DNA of 64,000 nt from Pseudomonas sp. CAN1 (GTDB lineage: Bacteria > Pseudomonadota > Gammaproteobacteria > Pseudomonadales > Pseudomonadaceae): assembly GCF_030462585.1 (NCBI RefSeq), contig NZ_JASMRU010000011.1:62001-126000 (forward strand). Direction: 5' to 3'. Shown piece by piece: positions 27,757 through 37,001 of this stretch. The notes beneath the pieces are model-generated. The model had not been told where the DNA came from. It was given only the letters and a program-made list of their open reading frames with translations, and did no database searches. Both the position numbers and the translations under genes were made by a program. The number at the start of each line of letters is the position of its first letter. The stretch's first letter is position 1.

Positions 27757-30471
27757 ATGACCCACGACCGTCGCACCACCGCATCCACCTGCTGCTACTG
27801 CGGCGTGGGTTGCGGCGTACTGATCGAGCACGACGACGAGCGCATCCTCGGCGTGCAGGGCGACCCGCAGCATCCGGCCAACTTCGGCCGCCTGTGCAGC
27901 AAGGGTTCGACCCTGCACCTCACCGGCGATGCGGACGCCCGCGCGCAATTCCCGGAGCTGCGCCTGGGCAAGGGTTTGTCCCGCGCTCGCACCAACTGGG
28001 ACACCGCGCTGGAACATGCCGCCGGCGTCTTCGCCGAAACCATTCGCGAGCACGGGCCGGACAGCGTGGCCTTCTACGTCTCCGGTCAGTTGCTCACCGA
28101 GGACTACTACGCCTTCAACAAGCTGGCCCGTGCCCTGGTCGGCACCAACAACATCGACAGCAATTCGCGCCTGTGCATGTCCTCGGCGGTGGTCGGCTAC
28201 AAGCGCAGCCTCGGCGCCGACGCGCCGCCCTGCAGCTACGAGGACATCGAGCTGAGCGACTGCGTGATGATCGCCGGCAGCAACATGGCCTACGCCCACC
28301 CGGTGCTGTTCCGCCGCCTGGAAGAAGCCCGCGCGCGGCGCCCGGAAATGAAGCTGATCGTCATCGACCCGCGCGTCACCGACACCGCCGAGGCGGCCGA
28401 CCTGCACCTGGCGATCCTGCCCGGCACCGACGTCGCGCTGTTCCACGGCATCCTGCACATCCTGCTCTGGGAAGGCTGGATCGACCGCGCCTTCATCGAC
28501 GCCCACACCGACGGCCTGGATGAACTCAAGGCCCTGGTGCGCGACTACGGCCCGCTGGCCGTGGCAGAAATCTGCGGCATCGCCGTGGATGACCTGCAAC
28601 GCGCGGCCCAATGGATCGGCCAGGCGCCGTCCTTCCTCTCGCTGTGGTGCATGGGCCTGAACCAGTCCAGCGCCGGCAGCGCGAAGAACAGCGCGCTGAT
28701 CAACCTGCACCTGGCTACCGGGCAGATCGGCCGTCCGGGCGCCGGCCCCTTCTCCCTCACCGGCCAGCCCAATGCCATGGGCGGCCGCGAGACCGGCAGC
28801 CTGTGCAACCTGCTGCCCGGCCACCGCGAGGCGGCCAACGCCGAACACCGTACCGAGGTGGCTGCTTGCTGGGGCGTCGAACAGCTGCCGGAGAATCCCG
28901 GCCTCAGTGCCATCGAGCTCTTCGATGCGGTCCACGACGGGCGCATCAAGGCGCTGTGGATCGCCTGCACCAACCCGGCCCAATCGCTGCCGGACCAGAC
29001 CCGCGTGCGCGAAGCCCTGGCCGCCTGCCCCCTCGTCATCGTCCAGGAAGCCTTCAGCACCAGCGAGACCTGCCAGTACGCCGACCTGCTGCTGCCGGCT
29101 GCGAGCTGGGGCGAAAAGGAAGGCACGGTGACCAACTCCGAACGCCGCATCAGCCACGTGCGCCGCGCCATCCCCGCCATCGGCGAGGCGCGGGCGGACT
29201 GGAGCATCGCCTGCGACTTCGCACGGCGCCTGGAGCAACGCCTGCGCCCCGGCAAACCCAGCCTGTTCGACTTCGACTCGCCGTCCGCGCTGTTCGACGA
29301 ATACAAACTGCTGACCCGCGAGCGCGACCTCGATCTTTCCGGCATCGACTACGCGCTGCTGGACAGTCGCGGCCCGCAGCAATGGCCCTTCCGCACCGGC
29401 GCCTCCCAAGGCACCGAGCGCCTGTACGGCGACGGCCAGTTTCCCACCGCCAATGGCCGCGCCCGGCTGATCGCCGAGCCCTACCGCGCGCCGAAGGAGA
29501 AGCGCGACGCGCGCTACCCGCTGATCCTCAACACCGGCCGCCTGCGCGATCAGTGGCACGGCATGACCCGCACCGGCACCGCGCCGCAGCTGTTCGGCCA
29601 CGTGGAAGAAGCCGTGCTCGGCCTGCACCCGGACGAACTGCGCCGCCGGCGCCTGCGCGACGGCCAACTGGTGCGCCTGCACAGCCGCCGTGGCGAACTG
29701 GTGCTGCCAGTGCAGGCCGACGAGCGCCTGCGCCCCGGCCAGGCCTTCCTGCCGATGCACTGGGGCGACCGCTTCCTCAAGGGCCTGGGCATCAACGTGC
29801 TCACCCTGCCAGCGGTGGACCCGCTGTCACGCCAGCCCGAACTGAAACACGCCACCGTGGAAGTCAGCCGCATCGAACTGCCCTGGCAGTTCTTCGCCCT
29901 GGTGGAGGGTGATGTGCAAAAGCGCTTCGACGCCCTGCGCCCGCTGTTCGAAGACCTGCGCTACGCGAGCTTCAGCCCCATCGGCCGCGAGCGCCCGGCC
30001 CTGGTGATCCGCGCGGCGCACCCGGAAGCACCCAGCGCGGAATGGCTGGCCCGCATCGACGCCCTGCTCGACCTTTCCGACGGCCCGGTCATGGCCTACG
30101 ACGACCCGCGCCGCACCGTCGGCAAACGCGTGCGCATCGAACAATCGCGAATCGTCGCGCTGCGCCTGGCCGGCGAAACCGCCGCCCGCGCCTGGCTGCG
30201 TGAGTTGTGGAAGGAGGGCCGCGCCGACCAGGAGCTGCGCCGCTGGCTGCTCGCCCCGCTCAGTGCCGCCCCAGGTAAAGCCGGCGCGGCAGCGGACAAG
30301 ACCCTGTGTAACTGCCTGAACGTCAGCCAGAGCCGCATCCAGGCTGGCATCGACAAGGGGCTGGACCTGGAAGGCCTCAAATGCGAACTCAAGTGCGGGA
30401 CCGCCTGCGGCTCCTGCGTACCGGAAATCAAGCGCCTGCTGGCGCAGAAGCCGCTGGCCGCTACTGCCTGA
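27757..30471 (+). CDS. nasC: assimilatory nitrate reductase, catalytic subunit
   Basis: 904-residue cytoplasmic molybdopterin enzyme reducing nitrate to nitrite. The N-terminal [4Fe-4S] site is CCYCGVGCGV with a fourth Cys in GRLCSKGS; the bis-MGD domains span most of the protein (SNMAYAHPVLFRRLEEAR, GQPNAMGGRETG); the C-terminal MGD-binding domain contains NTGRLRDQWHGMTRTG. From about residue 845 a BFD-like [2Fe-2S] domain is fused (CNCLNVSQSRI, CGTACGSCVPEIK), as in other NasA/NasC enzymes, to take electrons. Start ATG at 27757; the longer open frame upstream overlaps nirD and is not conserved. Confidence 0.95.
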   Translation: MTHDRRTTASTCCYCGVGCGVLIEHDDERILGVQGDPQHPANFGRLCSKGSTLHLTGDADARAQFPELRLGKGLSRARTNWDTALEHAAGVFAETIREHGPDSVAFYVSGQLLTEDYYAFNKLARALVGTNNIDSNSRLCMSSAVVGYKRSLGADAPPCSYEDIELSDCVMIAGSNMAYAHPVLFRRLEEARARRPEMKLIVIDPRVTDTAEAADLHLAILPGTDVALFHGILHILLWEGWIDRAFIDAHTDGLDELKALVRDYGPLAVAEICGIAVDDLQRAAQWIGQAPSFLSLWCMGLNQSSAGSAKNSALINLHLATGQIGRPGAGPFSLTGQPNAMGGRETGSLCNLLPGHREAANAEHRTEVAACWGVEQLPENPGLSAIELFDAVHDGRIKALWIACTNPAQSLPDQTRVREALAACPLVIVQEAFSTSETCQYADLLLPAASWGEKEGTVTNSERRISHVRRAIPAIGEARADWSIACDFARRLEQRLRPGKPSLFDFDSPSALFDEYKLLTRERDLDLSGIDYALLDSRGPQQWPFRTGASQGTERLYGDGQFPTANGRARLIAEPYRAPKEKRDARYPLILNTGRLRDQWHGMTRTGTAPQLFGHVEEAVLGLHPDELRRRRLRDGQLVRLHSRRGELVLPVQADERLRPGQAFLPMHWGDRFLKGLGINVLTLPAVDPLSRQPELKHATVEVSRIELPWQFFALVEGDVQKRFDALRPLFEDLRYASFSPIGRERPALVIRAAHPEAPSAEWLARIDALLDLSDGPVMAYDDPRRTVGKRVRIEQSRIVALRLAGETAARAWLRELWKEGRADQELRRWLLAPLSAAPGKAGAAADKTLCNCLNVSQSRIQAGIDKGLDLEGLKCELKCGTACGSCVPEIKRLLAQKPLAATA

Positions 30472-30507
30472 ATCAAGCCGCGAAGACGGCAGCCTGAGGA
30501 GAACGAC

Positions 30508-31245
30508 ATGAGTGGAAAAGTCTGGCTGATCGGTGCCGGCCCCGGCGACCCGGAATTGCTGACCCTGAAGGCCGTTCGCGCCCTGGCCCAGGCCGACGTG
30601 GTGCTGATCGACGACCTGGTGAATCCGGCGGTACTGGAGCACTGCCCTGGCGCGCGGGTGATCTCTGTCGGCAAACGCGGCGGCTGCCGCTCCACACCGC
30701 AGGAGTTCATCCACCGCCTGATGCTGCGCTACGCCCGCCAGGGGCGCCGCGTGGCACGCCTGAAAGGTGGCGACCCGTGCATCTTTGGCCGAGGCGGCGA
30801 AGAGGCCGACTGGCTCACTGCGCGCGGCATCAATTGCGAGCTGGTCAACGGCATCACTGCCGGGCTGGCAGCAGCGACTCAGTGCGGGATATCCGTGACC
30901 CTGCGCGGCGTCAGCCGGGGCGTGACCCTGGTAACCGCGCACACCCAAGACGACAGTCCGCTGAACTGGCGCGGCCTGGCCGAAGGCGGTACGACGCTGG
31001 TGGTGTACATGGGCGTGGCGAGACTGGCGGAGATCCGCGACGGCCTGCTCGACGGCGGCATGGCTGCTGGCACGCCGGTAGCGATGATCGAGAACGCTTC
31101 CCTGCCCGCCCAACGCGAATATCGCAGCCGGTTGGGCGACATGCTGGAAGACGCCCAGCGCTTTGCCCTGAAGAGCCCGGCGATCCTGGTGATCGGCGAA
31201 GTCGCCGCCGCTGCGCAACAGGCGGTCCTGGCCCGCAGCGCCTGA
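30508..31245 (+). CDS. cobA: uroporphyrinogen-III C-methyltransferase
   Basis: 245-residue SAM-dependent methyltransferase making precorrin-2, the precursor of siroheme and cobalamin. Family blocks: VWLIGAGPGDPELLTLKA, VARLKGGDPCIFGRGGEE, VNGITAGLAAA and the SAM pocket VVYMGVARL. There is no CysG-type dehydrogenase/chelatase part. Being the last gene of the nirB operon it raises siroheme supply when NirB is made. Confidence 0.95.
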   Translation: MSGKVWLIGAGPGDPELLTLKAVRALAQADVVLIDDLVNPAVLEHCPGARVISVGKRGGCRSTPQEFIHRLMLRYARQGRRVARLKGGDPCIFGRGGEEADWLTARGINCELVNGITAGLAAATQCGISVTLRGVSRGVTLVTAHTQDDSPLNWRGLAEGGTTLVVYMGVARLAEIRDGLLDGGMAAGTPVAMIENASLPAQREYRSRLGDMLEDAQRFALKSPAILVIGEVAAAAQQAVLARSA

Positions 31246-31267
31246 ATCTCACTTTCCAGCAGGCAAA

Positions 31268-31296
31268 GAAAAACCCGGCCTAGGCCGGGTTTTTCT
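31268..31296. terminator. bidirectional terminator between cobA and oprF
   Basis: CCCGGCC, loop TA, GGCCGGG with an A-run to the left and TTTTTCT to the right. Confidence 0.9.
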
Positions 31297-31312
31297 CAGG
31301 AGCTCAGACCGA

Positions 31313-32374
31313 TTACTGCTTGGACTGGGCTTCTACTTCGGCTTCTACGCGGCGGTTAACAGCGCGGCCTTCGGCAGTTGCGTTGTCAGCAACCGGACGG
31401 GACTCACCGTAACCAACAGCGTTTACGCGGCCGCCTTCAACACCGTACTCGTTGACCAGTACGTCACGAACGGCGTTGGCACGACGCTCGGACAGTTTCT
31501 GGTTGTAGGCGTCGGTGCCGACGGAGTCGGTGTGGCCTTCAACGGTGGTGGAAGTGGACGGGTACTGCTTCATGAAGTCAGCCAGGTTTTTGATGTCAGC
31601 GTAGCTGTTCTCTTTGACCTTGGACTTGTCGAAGTCGAACTTCACGTCCAGCTGAACGCGAACGACTTCAGCAACAGCCGGGCAGCCGTTGGCGTCAACG
31701 GTGACGTTGGCCGGGGTGTTCGGGCACTTGTCGACGTTGTCGCAGACGCCATCGTTGTCGGAGTCGGAGCAGACTTCAGCAACCGGCTCGGGAGCCGGGG
31801 CCGGCTTGGCGCCGCCGCCGAAGTTCATGCCGACGCCCAGGCCAGCCATCCACTCGCCCTGGTGACCGTTGTCACGCTTCTCCAGGCCGTACTGGCCGTC
31901 GAGGCTGGCTTTAGCGTAGAAGTTTTCGGTGAAGTAGTACTTCAGACCGGTACCGACCATGGCCATGGTCAGGTTCTGACGGCTGCCGTTGTCGGAGTTG
32001 ATGTTGGTCAGGCTCTGGTGGCCGACACCAGCCGAGACGTACGGACGCAGGTTGCCAGCGCCCGGGGTACCGAAGTGGTAGATGGCGTCCAGAGTGCTCA
32101 GGTTGCCATGGACCTTCTTGTTGCCGGTCTCGTAGGTGCCACGAACGTCGTGGTACTCACCGTAGGACAGAGCCAGCTCGACGTCGTCGGTCAGGAAGTA
32201 GCCAACCGAGCCGCCGTACAGGTCAGCGTTCTTCATGTTGCGGGTGCTGTCGGTGAAGTAGCGCTTGCCGAAAGCTTCTACTTCGACAGCGCCCTGGCCT
32301 TGAGCGAACGCATTGACAGCGGCGGTGGCGATCAGCGAGCCAACTACGACGCCTAAGGTGTTCTTCAGTTTCAT
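31313..32374 (-). CDS. oprF: major outer membrane porin OprF
   Basis: 353 residues. Signal peptide to about residue 24 (NAFA|QGQ), an eight-stranded N-terminal barrel to about 185, a Pro-Ala hinge (KPAPAPEPVAE), a cysteine- and Asp-rich segment (SDSDNDGVCDNVDKCP, four Cys forming disulfides in known OprF), and a C-terminal OmpA domain for peptidoglycan binding (VEGHTDSVGTDAYNQKLSER). General porin and cell-wall anchor. Lies after sigX, which is known to drive its expression in P. aeruginosa; the 108-base gap before it contains its promoter. Confidence 0.98.
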   Translation of the reverse strand: MKLKNTLGVVVGSLIATAAVNAFAQGQGAVEVEAFGKRYFTDSTRNMKNADLYGGSVGYFLTDDVELALSYGEYHDVRGTYETGNKKVHGNLSTLDAIYHFGTPGAGNLRPYVSAGVGHQSLTNINSDNGSRQNLTMAMVGTGLKYYFTENFYAKASLDGQYGLEKRDNGHQGEWMAGLGVGMNFGGGAKPAPAPEPVAEVCSDSDNDGVCDNVDKCPNTPANVTVDANGCPAVAEVVRVQLDVKFDFDKSKVKENSYADIKNLADFMKQYPSTSTTVEGHTDSVGTDAYNQKLSERRANAVRDVLVNEYGVEGGRVNAVGYGESRPVADNATAEGRAVNRRVEAEVEAQSKQ

Positions 32375-32482
32375 CCGTTAAATCCCCATCTTGGTGGTCA
32401 ATAAGTTGTCAAACCATAGGCCGTACAACTTGGGTGGCAAGTTTATCAGAACTTCCCAAACAGAGAGACAATATTTCCCAGA

Positions 32483-33073
32483 CTAAGATTCCGTCACATT
32501 GGAAAACTTTTCTCTCATTCGATCGAGTGCACGTTTGTAGCGCATCTTGGTGGCGCTTAGCCCCATATGCATGATGTCGGCGATCTCCTGGAACTCCAGT
32601 TCTGCAACAAATCGAAGCACGAGGATTTCCCGATCAATGGGATTGACATGAACTAGCCAGCGGTCTAGTCCACCTCGCTCTTCGACTTTCGGCGCCTTCT
32701 CTTCAGAGGCTTCCTCGACTGGATCCAGACTCAGCGCATCGAGCAATCTGCGTTTGCGCCGTTCCTTCCGATATTGGGTAATGCACTCGTTGTAAGTGAT
32801 GCTGTACAGCCAGGTCTTGAACTTCGACTTTCCTTCGAAGTTCTTCAGACCATACAGCACCTTGAGCATGACCTCTTGACACACATCATCGGCGTCCCGG
32901 TCGTTGCCCAGGTAGCGCGCACAGACGTTGAACAGCGTGCGCTGGTAACGGCGCATCAGCTCTTCGTAGGCCCGTGTCACGTGGTACAGCTCCTCGTGAG
33001 AACGCTCCACCAGCTCCTCGTCGGTGAGCTGGCGCGGGTCATAGCGCAAGGACAGTGATTGCGGCTTGTTCAA
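32483..33073 (-). CDS. sigX: ECF sigma factor SigX
   Basis: 196-residue extracytoplasmic-function sigma factor. Region 2 spans about 33-105 (RYLGNDRDADDVCQEVMLKV, FKTWLYSITYNECITQYRKE) and region 4 about 145-190 (DREILVLRFVAELEFQEIAD). No anti-sigma gene is adjacent; instead cmpX, crfX and cmaX precede it, as in P. aeruginosa, where SigX responds to envelope stress and controls oprF and fatty acid genes. Start ATG at 33073 (MNKPQSLSL). Confidence 0.96.
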   Translation of the reverse strand: MNKPQSLSLRYDPRQLTDEELVERSHEELYHVTRAYEELMRRYQRTLFNVCARYLGNDRDADDVCQEVMLKVLYGLKNFEGKSKFKTWLYSITYNECITQYRKERRKRRLLDALSLDPVEEASEEKAPKVEERGGLDRWLVHVNPIDREILVLRFVAELEFQEIADIMHMGLSATKMRYKRALDRMREKFSNVTES

Positions 33074-33146
33074 GTCGGGTCGGGCCAGGTCAAGTCAGCG
33101 TCCGGCGCGGCTTTCGTGAAGCCGTACCGGCAATCGGTCATCATCT

Positions 33147-33971
33147 TCAGCGACTGGTTACACGCTGATCGAGCAGGATGCGGTTGGCGATCGACACCAG
33201 CTCACCCTCGTCTGTCAGCAGGATAGTCTTGATGGTACCAATTTCCTCGATGATGCCTTCGATATCAGCCACTTTCACCTGCTGTCCGACCTGATACAGC
33301 TCCCTGACGTAAATACCGGCAATGATCTGCCCCGCTACCTCGCGGCTGCCCAGGCCCAGCGCCAGCGCGGCAGCCAGACCGATGGTGATCAGCACGATGG
33401 CGATGATGTAGTTGAGCAGATCGGTCTTGACCTCGAGCTGGCCGATGGCCACCGAGATACTGATGATGATGACCAGCCACTGGGCGACGCGGCCCAGGCC
33501 GTTGGCGTACTCCAGGCCGACGCCGTCGGCGGCGCCGCGCACCAGGCTGTTGGCCAGCTGGGCGAGCAGGATGCCGACGATCAGCACCAGCGCCGCGCCG
33601 AAGACTTTCGGCAGGTACAGCGCGAGCATGTCGAGGGTGGCCGAGACGCGCTGCAGGCCGAGGGATTCGGCAGCGGAAACCAGGAATACCAGCAGCACGA
33701 ACCAGTAGATGATCTTGCCGATCAGTGTCGACACGGGCACCTGGATGCCGGCGCGGGCCAGCAGCTTGGTCAGGCCGGTACCGGCCATCAGGCGATCCAG
33801 GCCGAGCTTGGCGAGCAGCTTGGACAGCAGCGCGTCGAGCAGTTTGGCGACGACGAAGCCGAGCAGCACGATCACCAGCGCGGCGAGCAGGTTCGGAATG
33901 AACCCGGCCAGCTTGCCCCACAGGGTGTTCATGGCGGTGAGCAGGCTTTGCGTCCAGATGTCGAATTGCAT
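33147..33971 (-). CDS. cmpX: CmpX, small mechanosensitive-channel-like membrane protein
   Basis: 274 residues with five predicted membrane helices (for example LLAALVIVLLGFVVAKLLDA and YIIAIVLITIGLAAALALG) and a C-terminal soluble stretch (VREL, VGQQVKVADIEGIIEEIG) like the MscS beta domain. The conserved TM-helix repeat family PF05552 fits. An in-frame TTG at 33977 overlaps the end of crfX; the ATG at 33971 is preferred for distance to AAGG. Known in P. aeruginosa to influence membrane state and SigX activity. Confidence 0.9.
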   Translation of the reverse strand: MQFDIWTQSLLTAMNTLWGKLAGFIPNLLAALVIVLLGFVVAKLLDALLSKLLAKLGLDRLMAGTGLTKLLARAGIQVPVSTLIGKIIYWFVLLVFLVSAAESLGLQRVSATLDMLALYLPKVFGAALVLIVGILLAQLANSLVRGAADGVGLEYANGLGRVAQWLVIIISISVAIGQLEVKTDLLNYIIAIVLITIGLAAALALGLGSREVAGQIIAGIYVRELYQVGQQVKVADIEGIIEEIGTIKTILLTDEGELVSIANRILLDQRVTSR

Positions 33972-33973
33972 GT

Positions 33974-34222
33974 TCAATCGGCCTTGTCAGCGGAAGGGGC
34001 GGAATTCTGCGCGTGGCGCGAGACGGGTGCAAGGTGTGCGGCGCCACGGCTCACGCCAATGGACAGGGCCTGGAACCAGTGCCCCATCAGGCTGAACAGA
34101 TCACCGGCGCCGACCTGGCGGTTGGCGGTCTTGAGCACGCGATCCAGACGCGAATCGTCGCCCGGTTGTTCCGGGGGCATTCGCAGCAGATCACGCAAGG
34201 ATTCTTCAAATGGGTCGTGCAT
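33974..34222 (-). CDS. crfX: CrfX, small conserved protein
   Basis: 82-residue soluble protein beginning MHDPFEESLRDLLRMPPEQP, with a central segment ending ALSIGVSRGAAH. No known domain; found between cmaX and cmpX in pseudomonads. The stop codon overlaps the possible TTG start of cmpX, indicating translational coupling. Function is not established. An upstream in-frame start would add 15 unconserved residues. Confidence 0.85.
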   Translation of the reverse strand: MHDPFEESLRDLLRMPPEQPGDDSRLDRVLKTANRQVGAGDLFSLMGHWFQALSIGVSRGAAHLAPVSRHAQNSAPSADKAD

Positions 34223-34276
34223 GCGCACCTCGCCTGTGTGAGGTGCTAGACGCCCCCAGCACCTCAAAAGTCACAC

Positions 34277-35275
34277 CTAGAGCCAACGCATACGGCGGAA
34301 GATCCACCATTGGAAAGCCACTATCCCGAGGATCACCAGGCAGGCCACGGCGAAGCCGTAGGGTGCGCTGGAGCCGGGAATGCCGCCGACGTTGATGCCC
34401 AGGAGCCCGGTCACGAAGCTCATGGGCAGGAAAAAGCCGGTAATGATACCAAGCAGGTACATGGTGCGGTTCATCCGCTCGGTGATTCGACGATGTTCGG
34501 CTTCCTGGATCAGGCTGATGCGCTCGCGCACCAGCTCCAGCTCTTCCAGGTTGCGGGTCAGGCGGTTGTACAGTTCGTTCCAGTAGTCGGCGTCGTCGGC
34601 CACCGTCCAGGACGCCTTGTAGCGGATCATCTGCGAATAGATTTCCCGCTGCGGCGCCAGGTAGCGGCGGAGCCCCGCCGCACGGCGGCGCAACGTGCGC
34701 AGCTGGTGCTGATCGGGAATGCTGCGCTCGTCTTCCTCGATCGCCTCCTCCATGGCGTCGAGCTGGTCGGCCAGCCCGCCGATCAGGGTGTCGACGCGGT
34801 CGGTGAGGTAGTGCGCCAGGTACAGCACCACTTCCGAGGCGGTCTTCGGGCCGGTTCCGGCATCCAGGTCGGCGCGCAGGTCGGCCACCGCCTTGAGCGG
34901 ACGCAGACGCAGGGAGATCACCCGCTGCGATTCGGCGTAGACGCGCAGAGAGACCATGTCCTCCGGCACCGCCCCGGGGTTCAGGTTGACCCCGCGCAGG
35001 AACAGCAGCAGGCGCTCGCCACCCAGGTCCACCAGGCGCGGACGGGTCGCCTCCTCCAGCAGCAGGTCGCAGGCGAACTCGTTCAGCCCGCTGGATTCGC
35101 GCAGCCAGCTCTGGGCCTCAGGCACGCCGCGATCCCAGTGGACCCAGAGGCTCTCTTCCGGCTTCAGATCCAGTAGCGGCAGTTCGCTGCGATTGATCCG
35201 CCGGCCACCGCCGTGACCGTCCAGCACGAAGCCATCGATCAGTCCGCGTTCCGTGCCGCTTTCGTACTGCTGCAT
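34277..35275 (-). CDS. cmaX: CmaX, CorA-type metal ion transporter
   Basis: 332 residues of the CorA/ZntB family: a large soluble N-terminal funnel with long charged helices (EEDERSIPDQHQLRTLRRRA) and two C-terminal membrane helices separated by GINVGG, where CorA has GMN. The Ile suggests a divergent selectivity filter, so magnesium transport should not be assumed. The ATG at 35275 is chosen because AAGGA lies 7 bases upstream; an in-frame TTG lies 6 bases earlier. First gene of the cmaX-crfX-cmpX-sigX series. Confidence 0.9.
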   Translation of the reverse strand: MQQYESGTERGLIDGFVLDGHGGGRRINRSELPLLDLKPEESLWVHWDRGVPEAQSWLRESSGLNEFACDLLLEEATRPRLVDLGGERLLLFLRGVNLNPGAVPEDMVSLRVYAESQRVISLRLRPLKAVADLRADLDAGTGPKTASEVVLYLAHYLTDRVDTLIGGLADQLDAMEEAIEEDERSIPDQHQLRTLRRRAAGLRRYLAPQREIYSQMIRYKASWTVADDADYWNELYNRLTRNLEELELVRERISLIQEAEHRRITERMNRTMYLLGIITGFFLPMSFVTGLLGINVGGIPGSSAPYGFAVACLVILGIVAFQWWIFRRMRWL

Positions 35276-35315
35276 GCCCAATTCCTTCGTTCAGGATCGC
35301 CAGCGCGAGGCCCCA

Positions 35316-35348
35316 TGAAAAATGCCGGAAGCTTTCGCTTCCGGCATT
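35316..35348 (-). terminator. terminator after the rraA-like gene
   Basis: Minus strand AATGCCGGAAGC, loop GAAA, GCTTCCGGCATT then TTTC; 12 base pairs. Confidence 0.85.
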
Positions 35349-35376
35349 GACCCGGTCTTTTACTGGAAGGTTCGAA

Positions 35377-35865
35377 TTATTCCGGCATTTTCAACGCTTT
35401 AGGCGAAACGATGATGCCGTTGTTGTCGGCATAGACGAATTCGCCCGGGCGGAAGGTGATGCCGCCGAAGGTCACCGCGACGTTCAGGTCGCCGATGCCG
35501 CGCTTGTCGGTCTTCATCGGGTGGCTGGCCAGCGCCTGCACGCCCAGGTCGGTCTGCGCGATCACGTCGACGTCACGGATGCAGCCGTACACCACGATGC
35601 CTTCCCAGCCGCTCTTGGCGGCCTTCTCGGCGAGCATGTCGCCCAGCAGCGCGCGGCGCAGCGAACCGCCGCCATCCACCACCAGCACCTTGCCCTTGCC
35701 GTCCTTCTCGACCTGCTCCTTGACCAGCGAGTTGTCCTCGAAGCACTTGATGGTGACGATCTCGCCACCGAAGGAGTCCCGCCCGCCGAAGTTGCTGAAC
35801 ATCGGCTCGACGACCTGGACCAGCTCCGGGTAGGCATCGCACAGATCGGGGGTGACGTAATGCAT
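35377..35865 (-). CDS. rraA: RraA-family protein (RNase E regulator or HMG/CHA aldolase type)
   Basis: 162 residues from the ATG at 35865 ([14 protein letters not shown]). RraA fold signatures: [41 protein letters not shown] and [16 protein letters not shown]. The G-x3-R-D motif (GCIRDVD) used by related aldolases for metal/pyruvate binding is present, so 4-hydroxy-4-methyl-2-oxoglutarate aldolase activity is as possible as RNase E inhibition. Single gene between cmaX and the hydrolase. Confidence 0.88.
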   Translation of the reverse strand: MHYVTPDLCDAYPELVQVVEPMFSNFGGRDSFGGEIVTIKCFEDNSLVKEQVEKDGKGKVLVVDGGGSLRRALLGDMLAEKAAKSGWEGIVVYGCIRDVDVIAQTDLGVQALASHPMKTDKRGIGDLNVAVTFGGITFRPGEFVYADNNGIIVSPKALKMPE

Positions 35866-35961
35866 GGAGACGCTCCTCTTGATGAAATCCGCCAGGGTTT
35901 CAGGCCGGGATGTGACCGAAAGCCGCAATGGCGTCACAGTCTACTCCCTGCCACGCCAAGC

Positions 35962-36936
35962 TCAAGCCTGCGCCAGAGCGCCCTGCTGCTGGGGCAACGC
36001 CGAGTGTTCCAGCCAGTGCTGCAGCAGCGGCCAGACTTCACGCTGGGCGCCCTTGCTGATCAGCATCTCGACGTGGCCGAAATCCTCGGAGAAGCCATGG
36101 CGCCGCCCCAGGTGCAGGAACTCCCGGGTGTCGGAGCCGAACTGCTCCAACAGTTTGCGGCAGGCCCAGGCCGGGTCCTGGATGTCGCCATCGGAGCCGA
36201 TGGCCAGCACCGGCACGACGACCTTCTGCAGCCCGCCCCACCAGTCGTTGTCCTTTTCGCCGAAGCGGCCGAACAGGCTGTACCAGTGCAAGGCCTCCAG
36301 TGCCAGGCCCAGCGGCTCGTCCTCCGGGCCACGCTTCAAGCGCGAACCGGACAGGCCGCCCATGCGCTTGAGCAGGAAACGCCCGCCCCAGGTCACCGGC
36401 GGCAGCTTCAATGGCCAGTAGGTACGGCTGATCTGGCTACCGCAGAGCGCGGCACTGGCGGCCTGCCCTGCGTCCAGGTAACCACCGCCCAAGGCCGCTG
36501 CGAGGGTGACTCCGCCCAGGGAATGACCGATCCAGTGCGGCGCCTGGCCGCTCTGCTCGACGACGAAGTTGGCGATGGCGGGAAGATCGAAGCGCGCGTA
36601 ATCGGCCACGCGGTTGCGATCGTAGTCCTCGTTGCGCGGCGACAGGCCGTGGCCGCGCATCTCGGCGATCCAGACATCGAAGCCGGCGCGCGCCAGGTGC
36701 GCACCCAGGCCGATGCCCTTGGGCGAGAACCAGAAGCGCCGGTTGGAGAAGCTGCCATGCAACAGGATCACCGGCACGCCACGACGCCCGTTTGGACGAC
36801 CGAGACGGGTGACCGCCAGCTCGACGCTCGAGTCCGGGCTGTTGTTGGGCTTGAGGCGGTAGACGTCTTCGGTGAGGTCGCCGCGCAGTTCCGCGCTGAT
36901 CAGCGCGACGGGAAAGAGTTGACTGCTGCTTTGCAT
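35962..36936 (-). CDS. alpha/beta-hydrolase
   Basis: 324 residues from the ATG at 36936. Hydrolase fold with oxyanion HGSFSNRRFWF, nucleophile Ser139 in GHSLGG, acid in GSDGDIQD and His in RRHGFSEDFGHVEM. No signal peptide is clear. It lies downstream of ppsA behind a terminator. The FGHVEML ending resembles lipase/PHA-depolymerase-like hydrolases; the substrate is unknown. A homologue occupies the same place in P. aeruginosa. Confidence 0.82.
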   Translation of the reverse strand: MQSSSQLFPVALISAELRGDLTEDVYRLKPNNSPDSSVELAVTRLGRPNGRRGVPVILLHGSFSNRRFWFSPKGIGLGAHLARAGFDVWIAEMRGHGLSPRNEDYDRNRVADYARFDLPAIANFVVEQSGQAPHWIGHSLGGVTLAAALGGGYLDAGQAASAALCGSQISRTYWPLKLPPVTWGGRFLLKRMGGLSGSRLKRGPEDEPLGLALEALHWYSLFGRFGEKDNDWWGGLQKVVVPVLAIGSDGDIQDPAWACRKLLEQFGSDTREFLHLGRRHGFSEDFGHVEMLISKGAQREVWPLLQHWLEHSALPQQQGALAQA

Positions 36937-36948
36937 GGAATCGCTTGC

Positions 36949-36979
36949 ATAAAAAAGGGCGGGTGAAATCACCCGCCCC
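36949..36979 (-). terminator. terminator after ppsA
   Basis: Minus strand GGGCGGGTGATTTCACCCGC with the stem completed by CC, then TTTTTTATG. It sits just before the hydrolase start codon. Confidence 0.85.
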
Positions 36980-37001
36980 CTTCAGGATGGTGAAGGAACC
37001 G

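Noticed and set aside
24759-27788. 1009-codon open frame on the minus strand opposite nirB-nirD
   Set aside because: Antisense shadow of a high-GC gene; nirB on the plus strand has full domain structure, and the antisense protein lacks any motif.
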